This document shows, piece by piece, positions 8,764 to 13,667 of a stretch of DNA of 13,667 nt (position 1 is its first letter; each line of letters begins with the position of its first letter). Under the pieces are notes generated by a model, which saw only the letters and a program-made list of their open reading frames with translations, was not told the origin of the DNA and ran no database searches. The stretch comes from Cerioporus squamosus (lineage: Eukaryota; Basidiomycota; Agaricomycetes; Polyporales; Polyporaceae): NCBI GenBank assembly GCA_022592435.1, contig JABYQS010000768.1, positions 1 to 13,667 on the forward strand, written 5' to 3'. The position numbers were made by a program, and so were the translations under genes.

Positions 8764-8915
8764 GCTGGCAAGCAGACTCGACACCTGACTTGCCTACAGA
8801 TTTGCATGTAACAATTGTAACCATACACAGCGGCAGCGGCATGCCCTGCTTATACCAGGTTACATGCAAGTCGGACCACTGCGAGACAACCCGAGACGAC
8901 CTATGTTTGCTCTAG
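8757..8915 (+). other. Possible start of pol: 52-codon frame following gag in the -1 frame
   Basis: Immediately at the gag stop, the -1 frame reads on as LGWQADSTPDLPTD and stays open to the TAG at 8913-8915. The run of five T at 8757-8761 (GAT TTT TAG) would let a Phe tRNA slip back one base. No protease D-S/T-G motif appears, and 52 codons can be open by chance. It is listed only as a candidate remnant of the gag-pol junction. Confidence 0.25.
8802..8869. repeat. 11-bp inverted repeat just after gag
   Basis: TTGCATGTAAC (8802-8812) and GTTACATGCAA (8859-8869) are exact inverted copies 46 bp apart. They fall in the poorly defined zone where the retroelement stops matching a known layout, so they may be part of the element, a junction structure, or chance. 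Confidence 0.5.
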
Positions 8916-9103
8916 CACCTAGGGAGATCATATACACTGGCGCACAACTGTGCACGGTACACCAGCGCATTCTCCGACGCCCCAAGTGTCCCCTAGGCCT
9001 CGGACAACCTTCCGAGACTGCCCGAGCTCTTCTCGGGAAGTTGTCTCTGGTCGTCTCGGGCACCCCTCACGAGTGACCTCCCTCACGCAGTGACTTGCCC
9101 TAC
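8916..9103. other. Gene-free junction between retroelement remnant and P450 remnant
   Basis: No coding signal was found. A stem-loop lies at 9003-9045: GACAAC/GTTGTC and TT/AA outside, and CCCGAG-CTCTT-CTCGGG (9021-9037) inside, with an asymmetric bulge. The breakpoint of the retroelement presumably falls in or near this interval. Confidence 0.5.
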
Positions 9104-9479
9104 TTATCTGGAGGCTGTGTGCCGCGAGAGTCTGCGTCTGTGAGTATTCGTCCATGTAGACTGTGAATGCAGGTGTTGACTCATGTCCTGCGGACTGATC
9201 AGCCGAACAGTCTAAGTATAGTGGAACTGACATGGACTAATTTGCAGCGGTTTCAAGTTTGTGCAGTTGGATATGAGTGAGTCACGGCGCAGTTGATCTG
9301 GTCGGATAGCAGGCGAAGAAGTACTGACCGCATGGCTACTAGCAGAGGTGTTCCTCTCTATCCTCCTGGAGAACTTCGCCTTCAAACTCTCCGACACTCC
9401 TATCTGCTGGAACTATGCGGGTATCCGGTTCCCCACTGATGGGTCCATCAGTATTTCCCCATTTATCTGCAGCACCTGA
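9104..9479 (+). pseudogene. Cytochrome P450 C-terminal remnant
   Basis: Two small exons still show the end of a fungal P450. Exon 9248-9276 gives GFKFVQLDM, the segment just after the heme-ligand Cys. Exon 9346-9479 gives (K)VFLSILLENFAFKLS...ICWNYAGIRFP, the usual meander to the C-terminus, with TGA at 9477-9479. The intron 9277-9345 (GTGAGT, CTGAC branch, CAG) joins them in phase as M-K-V. Upstream, an acceptor at 9247 (with an AACTGAC branch) and a donor GTGAGT at 9140 bracket a 108-nt intron (9140-9247). The preceding exon should hold the heme motif. SGG (about 9107-9115) and RVCV (about 9127-9138) remain but in different frames. The helices I and K and the N-terminus are missing, so this is a dead fragment. 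P450s are heme monooxygenases of the ER membrane. Confidence 0.68.
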
Positions 9480-9639
9480 ATGTCTGGCCGCGCGGGTGCC
9501 TATACACTCGCCCTTTGACCGTGTCCCTTTTGTCATCCTAGCAGGCTACATCCTCTTCTCCTCAGTGTGCCCTATCTTGTAGGTCTTTCTTGAGTACAAA
9601 CACACCTACTGAGCACCATAGAACCATGGGACTTATCCC

Positions 9640-10038
9640 TCACTCATTGCAGTCGGCCTCGAAGTCCGGCACATCCCCAAGCCAATTCTGGTAACCCTCC
9701 TCCAGATAAGTGGCATCTGACCCATCTGCTAGTGTCCAGGAAGGTCGGAGGATGAGTTGGAAGGTTTTAAAGGCGACAGTGGACGGGGTCATAATATTGT
9801 GAAGGTACACCCAAACGTCTGAAGTCTGAACCTCAGAGATGTCTGAAAGTGTCTGAATTTTGTCTGAAAACGTCTGAAAACATCTGCGCCAGACGTTTCA
9901 GATTTTTGGGGAAATTGTAATGACTCGTCGGAGAAGCCTCAGCTTCCCGTCAAGGTGAAGAGAATCTACAGCAAGCTCGATTGAAGGGGGAGGCTTCTGC
10001 GGACTATTGAGCTGTTTGGCGAGGAATGTGTCCGGCAT
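9640..10038 (-). pseudogene. Small unrecognised protein gene with one internal stop
   Basis: From the ATG at 10038 (MPDTFLAKQL) a minus-strand frame runs 46 codons to a TGA at 9898-9900. It then continues in the same frame for 85 codons to the TGA at 9640-9642. The second half looks protein-like (STVAFKTFQL, ATYLEEGYQNWLGDVPDFE). The two halves together would be about 130 residues. Either a stop mutation broke the gene, or an intron removes the stop. A GT at about 9928 and several TTTTCAG-type acceptors around 9890-9816 would allow this, but the donor is weak. I do not recognise the protein. The 5' leader holds the 11-bp tandem repeats listed below. Confidence 0.42.
9817..9902. repeat. Cluster of six GTCTGAA heptamers plus an inverted copy
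   Basis: GTCTGAA occurs at 9817, 9824, 9841, 9851, 9862 and 9872, all in the same orientation. CAGACGTTTCAGA at 9890-9902 is an inverted counterpart of the last two. Read on the minus strand the unit is TTCAGAC, often TTTTCAGAC, which resembles a series of 3' splice sites. It overlaps the small minus-strand gene. Subterminal repeats of a lost transposon end are another possibility. Confidence 0.75.
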
Positions 10039-10415
10039 CTTCAACAAGTGTCAGCGTGTGCGCAGCGTGTGCGCAGCGTGTCCCTGCTATAGTAGTCTTC
10101 TTGCGGCTGCCCAAATAGTGATCAGAAGTTGTTGCGTATGTATATGTCTGCTCCGTGAATCATGATTGAACGTGCTGAGTCCGAGTCGCAACTCCACGAC
10201 TCGAGTTTTCGAACTTATCGAATTTGCCAGCTCGACTCGACTCCCTTCACCTCGGAGCCAGATATGCATGGTCAGCGATAGCACGAGCGATTATATCAAG
10301 CAACAGCGACTCGAACACTACTTTATGCATATGTATGCCAGTGCCGAACATCGGGCGTCTACCTGGCTTGTCTCCGACCCTCACCTCGCTTTTGAAGTTT
10401 TCCTCAGTCGTCATC
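10039..10415. promoter_or_regulatory. Divergent intergenic region between the small minus gene and the BTB gene
   Basis: This 377-bp stretch must carry the promoters of both flanking genes. Near 10052-10081 an 11-bp unit, CAGCGTGTGCG, is repeated 2.7 times, placed 14-43 bp upstream of the minus-strand ATG. Weak AT-rich words occur at 10139-10148 (TATGTATATG) and around 10323-10336. No gene is supported: the overlapping forward frames begin before the BTB ATG only because they stay open by chance. Confidence 0.5.
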
Positions 10416-11523
10416 ATGTCTCTCGTCAAGACCGCAAAGCGGTCTAGAACTCCGGATGATTCGGTTGCACCCGCTGGGGCAATCGTCAAGAAGCAAAAGG
10501 CGCCTAGCCGAGGGGAGTTCTGGTTCGACGACGGCAACCTTGTCATTACCACCGGCGATACCATGTTCAAGGTCTACTAGTACAAGGGTCTCCTGGCGGC
10601 ACAAACTACCAGTATTCTCCGACATGTTTGCTGTCACAGAATTAACCTCTGGGCCTCTCTCCGGAGACCCGTCTGAGGTGGAGTTGCACGACTCACCCGA
10701 GGATATCACGCATCTCCTTCGTGCTCTGCTTCCGAGGATGAACACCACGTAAAACCCCGCTAATATATGCTGCACGTCTCATCTCGCTTATAACACATGC
10801 TCGCACAGGAAGCAAGAGAATAGCGGGAAGAAGATCTACACGTTCTCGCAACTCTCTGCTCTCATCCGCCTCGCGCACAAATACCAAATCGACGACATCC
10901 AGGACGAGGCTCTCTCGGTCCTGAAGACTCGCTTTGCCTACAGCCTCACGAATTCGTGGTGTGACGGCGAGAAGGCGTTCGACGTGCCCGATCCCGCATG
11001 CGCGATCGAGGTCATCCACATCGCTGGGCTCACCGACACTCCCGCGTTGCTCCCTTTCGCCTTCTACATGTGCGCGACCATTGGCGGCAAGACCGTCGAG
11101 GGCTGGCGCCGCGAGGACGGAACGATGGTGTATCTCTCTCAAGAAGACCTGAAGACCTTCATTGACGGCTCCGTGCGGCTCGCCCGGAAGGCGGAAGAGG
11201 TTGTCACCAGCGTCGCCGACATCGTCCGAGTCCGCGCTGGAACTAGCTGCCCTCCAAGTACTGGCCAGCAATGCCGCTCGAGCATGTCCGCAGTTCACCG
11301 AGGTTTCCTCGCCTCCCGCCGCGACGAGCTCCCTAACACGCCCTTCTGCTGGTACGACACCGTCGCGGGCCTTGTGCGGCAACACCCGTGCTGCCTCTCC
11401 TGCAGCGCATCGGTGCTCAGCGGCGTGCTGGTTCGCTGCGCGGTGCCGTTATGGTTCAGGCTGCCTGGAATCTTTGGGCTTCCCACGCAGGCATTGGAAG
11501 ATTTGATCACGACGCTGTTGTGA
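10416..11523 (+). pseudogene. BTB/POZ domain protein gene with a stop and a frameshift in exon 1
   Basis: Exon 1 begins at the ATG 10416 (MSLVKTAKRSR). It gives the opening of the Agaricomycete BTB domain, FWFDDGNLVITTGDTMFKV, then meets TAG at 10578-10580. The expected H/Y-KGLLA continues directly after an apparent 6-nt insertion (TAC-TAG-TAC). A +1 shift follows between about 10598 and 10610, after which PVFSDMF and the LHDSPEDITHLLRAL segment read on. Intron 10749-10808 (GTAAAA...CACAG) joins in phase to exon 2, which carries YTFSQLSALIRLAHKYQ and the family's C-terminal CCLSC and LPGIFGL motifs, ending at TGA 11521-11523. BTB domains mediate dimerisation and often act as cullin-3 adaptors; in this expanded fungal family the partner is usually unknown. 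Without the two lesions the gene would be complete, so it is a young pseudogene or the lesions are sequence errors. Confidence 0.8.
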
Positions 11524-11533
11524 AGGTGACTAT

Positions 11534-11794
11534 ATGCGCTTGGATATGCCTCTGTGCGGCGACCTTCTGACTGAGGAGTCAGCACCACTCGCACAGCTCG
11601 AATGCTCGGAAAGGCGCGTACTTGACGATAATTGGCAGGTAAGCTTATCAACGTGGTCTTTTCATATGCGCATCGAGCTACTAATTTGCGCAACGCTTCT
11701 CCAGAGTTGCAATGCTATCGAGAAGTCTCTCCTCCAAGTACTGAACGACACCGGGAAGCTCGCAAGACGGGACAGTCCCGTGGTCGATGCATAA
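11534..11794 (+). CDS. Small hypothetical ORF with a canonical intron
   Basis: An ATG at 11534, only 10 nt after the BTB stop, opens a frame of 86 codons to a TAA at 11792-11794. It contains a textbook intron, 11639-11704 (CAG|GTAAGC ... CTACTAAT ... CTTCTCCAG). This intron is 66 nt, so splicing removes 22 codons without changing frame. The spliced product would be 64 residues with no domain I recognise. The intron may instead lie in the 3' UTR of the BTB transcript, in which case no separate gene exists. Confidence 0.3.
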   Translation: MRLDMPLCGDLLTEESAPLAQLECSERRVLDDNWQVSLSTWSFHMRIELLICATLLQSCNAIEKSLLQVLNDTGKLARRDSPVVDA

Positions 11795-11912
11795 TGCTTA
11801 GAAGTGTATAGCCTGGTTTTGTTCCGATGGACCTTGAAACGACGATGGTTGCCTTGTATGTACAATATGTAGCAGAGATTGCAAGTTGCGTGCAGTTGCG
11901 TGGACCACTGCT

Positions 11913-13514
11913 CTACAGCTTCGCCTTCGCAGGCACGACGAGCGCCGCCATGCCCCCAATGACCTCCTCCGCCTCCCGCTCGATCCGCTGGAGCAGCGCC
12001 TCGCAGGTCGGAATGTCCTTGATGAGGCCCATGACGATGCCCGCCGTCCAGATGCCGTAGTCTGGGTCGCCCCGGATGTACACCTCGCGCCCGCGCTGGC
12101 CCGAGACGAGGTCGCGCACGTCCTCGAACTTGGCGCCGCCGGGGCGCCGCTCGAGCGCGACGACCTGCTGCGAGACGGCGTTCTTGAAGACGCGCGCGGT
12201 GTTGTGCAGCGTGCGGAAGATGTGCACGGTGTCGCGTTCGGTCGAGGCGACGATTTTCTCCTTGATGTTCTGGTGGATTGGGCTGCATGCAGTGCGGTCA
12301 ATTTCGTCCGAGACTCAACGGTGGGTCACTGGGGTGTGGAGCAGCAGCTCACCTCTCCACCGTGCACATGAAGCGTGTGCCTGCATGAAAGAGGAATCGT
12401 GAGTGAGGTTCAGCCGGACCGGAGACGCAATTAAGACGGACCCATGTTCACACCCTATGTGCGGACAGCTCATTGTTAGCTTGAAACGACACAGTGCTGT
12501 TTTTCCATGCGACCTACGCATGCTCCAAGTGCCAACGCGGAGGCGAGCCCACGGCCGTCGGCAAAGCCTCCGGAAGCGATGTACGGGACCTTGAGCTCCT
12601 CTGCAGCGCGTGCCAACTGTGGATAGACGGAGGTCAGCCGATCAAATACACAACCTCCCAACTGCCTCGAGACGCACCAGAACAATGCCGCCGATGTCCT
12701 CTTCGCCCGGATGACCCGCACCTATACATGTGTACGTGAGCGATATTCTGAATTGTTCCGAAGCGATCGTGCAGGCGTACATTCAAATCCGTCGATGCTG
12801 AGGCAATCGACGCCCAAACGTTCGGCTGACTAAAGACAGCCCGTCGTCCGGGGTCAGCATTTGCCGCCAGAGCATGCAGGTGGCGCACTCGCCTTTGCAT
12901 GCCTGACGGTCGTGCACTTGTGAATCACGACGCAACCGTTAGACTTGAAGAACTTGATCAGCGGGCCGGCTGGTTAGGGCAAAACTGTCAGGACCATGCA
13001 GTGCACGCGCTTTAAAGCAGGCTCACGGTTGTTTCCGGCAGTCTCGAAGATCCGGACGCCCTCTTCGACGGCAGCCCGAGCGTAGCCTTCATAGTCTGGT
13101 GGGTTGATACTTGGGAGCAGCGTGATGTTCACACCGAAGTTCTGCTTCGTGAGCTGGCGCGTCTCACGGATAGCCTTTCGTAAAGCCTCCGGGGACGGCT
13201 GGGTGAGCGCGGTGAGGATTCCTGAGGGAAGTAGTAGGTCAGCATCTGCCTCCGAGCGGGTTCAGCGTGGCAGAGTGAACGTACCGAGTCCGCCTGCATT
13301 CGACACGGCAGCTGCTAGTTGCGGTACTCCGACCCTAGTCCGGCTCAGTGAGCCGTGCAAGTTGCTGATAAAGATCAGACGTGCGGACTGACCATGCATT
13401 CCGCCTTGTACGACGGGTCTGAGCAAAGTTTCAGAGCAGATTCAGTCGGACGTGGGCTGAAACACCTCACACCCTGATTCCCAGAAGCTTCGTCAGTTTC
13501 GTTTCCAGAGGCAT
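11913..13514 (-). CDS. Nitronate monooxygenase (2-nitropropane dioxygenase family), 11 exons
   Basis: Minus-strand exons: 13514-13471, 13418-13393, 13334-13285, 13221-13027, 12969-12889, 12825-12781, 12721-12678, 12616-12518, 12454-12442, 12380-12353, 12282-11913. Introns are 52-70 nt; several have CTGAC or CTAAC branch points. Motifs in order: MPLETKLTKLLGI start, VVQGGM, AAAVSNAGGLG, FETAGNNPGP, VVIHKCTTVRHA, GFECAGHPGEED (its His fits the family's catalytic base), ASGGFADGRG, GVNMGTRFMCTVE, IFRTLHNTARVFKN, and VSGQRGREVY with GIWTAG at the end. The family is FMN-dependent and oxidises nitronates to carbonyl compounds and nitrite, often detoxifying 3-nitropropionate-type compounds; it is normally a soluble (cytosolic) TIM-barrel enzyme. 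Exon total is 995 nt, one short of 332 codons: splicing intron 13335-13392 puts exons 2 and 3 out of phase by one base. Retaining that 58-nt intron keeps the frame open. Every other junction fits. Confidence 0.9.
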
Positions 13515-13667
13515 ATTGCTTTAGTCCTCAGTGAACGAAGCTTGTGGTGGTGTTGTGGTGGAAAGACTCGACCAGGAGAGACTCGAGTGTCAGGCTGAAG
13601 GCGGTTCTTCCCCGCAGTACGGGGTATGGTGGCCGGTGCACGTGTTATTGCTAAAGCTAACTCCGAG

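Larger units (their letters stand above)
5533..8915 (+). mobile_element. Ty3/gypsy-type LTR retrotransposon, 5' part only (LTR, leader, ORF1, damaged gag)
   Basis: The left end is the TG of a TGTTACG...CGTAACA-bounded LTR at 5533. Inside are a self-priming site, a long ATG-free open frame, and a Gag with capsid-like region and CCHC zinc knuckle. The expected protease, reverse transcriptase, RNase H and integrase are absent. No second copy of the LTR start or of its hairpins occurs in the window, so no target-site duplication can be confirmed. The right limit is uncertain: gag ends at 8763, and a frame that might be the beginning of pol stays open to 8912. The sequence after 9104 belongs to an unrelated P450 remnant, so the element has lost its 3' two thirds. 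It is a relic, or a gag-only derivative that would need pol from elsewhere. Confidence 0.85.

Noticed and set aside
11662..12302. Long Arg/Ala-rich minus-strand frames, including a 208-codon one, and forward frames over the same bases
   Set aside because: They are alternative frames of the GC-rich last exon of the nitronate monooxygenase gene, whose true frame has clear family motifs.
8916..13667. A 3' LTR or solo LTR of the retroelement downstream
   Set aside because: No copy of TGTTACGACTATC, of the H2/H3 hairpins or of the CGTAACA end was seen to the right of gag.
1..13667. CRISPR arrays, bacterial operons, rRNA or phage genes
   Set aside because: No spaced direct repeats of suitable length, no rRNA-like sequence, and the gene structure is clearly eukaryotic with many introns.

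Overview
The window looks like genomic DNA of a mushroom-forming basidiomycete (Agaricomycetes). Genes are split by many short introns (46 to about 100 nt) with GT...AG ends and CTRAC-type branch points. The protein families also fit: a RecQ-like helicase tail, a DUF6589 protein, an Agaricomycete-type BTB/POZ protein, a Ty3-type gag, a cytochrome P450 tail and a nitronate monooxygenase. All exon models were assembled by hand from splice signals, reading phase and recalled family motifs. No database search was run.

Layout. (1) 1-1193 (+): the 3' end of a RecQ-family helicase gene cut by the left edge. (2) 1232-4886 (-): a five-exon, 1131-aa DUF6589 gene, intact by splice phase, tail-to-tail with the helicase gene across 38 bp. 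(3) 4887-5532: intergenic, with a sharp 50-nt hairpin. (4) 5533 to about 8915: the 5' part of a Ty3/gypsy-type LTR retrotransposon. It has a 482-bp LTR, a TATA box, a Tf1-like self-priming site, a hairpin-rich leader, a long open frame without any ATG, and a damaged gag. No clear pol and no second LTR are visible. (5) 9104-9479 (+): a decayed C-terminal piece of a cytochrome P450 gene. (6) 9640-10038 (-): a small unrecognised gene interrupted by one stop and a TTCAGAC repeat cluster. (7) 10416-11523 (+): a BTB/POZ gene with an in-frame stop and a frameshift. (8) 11534-11794 (+): a small doubtful two-exon ORF. (9) 11913-13514 (-): an 11-exon nitronate monooxygenase gene with a 13-nt micro-exon and one phase problem.

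The genes do not form a pathway. The region reads as accessory, transposon-rich DNA: an intact DUF6589/RecQ pair that may itself be mobile, a retroelement remnant, and several damaged host genes. The nitronate monooxygenase is the only ordinary metabolic gene.

The most unusual signal is in the retroelement. From its start (5533) to the gag ATG (6891) there is no ATG in any forward frame, yet one frame is open for about 290 codons and ends in an ATGA overlap with gag. This suggests a non-AUG upstream ORF. The same leader carries a perfect 12-nt self-priming match and five consecutive hairpins.
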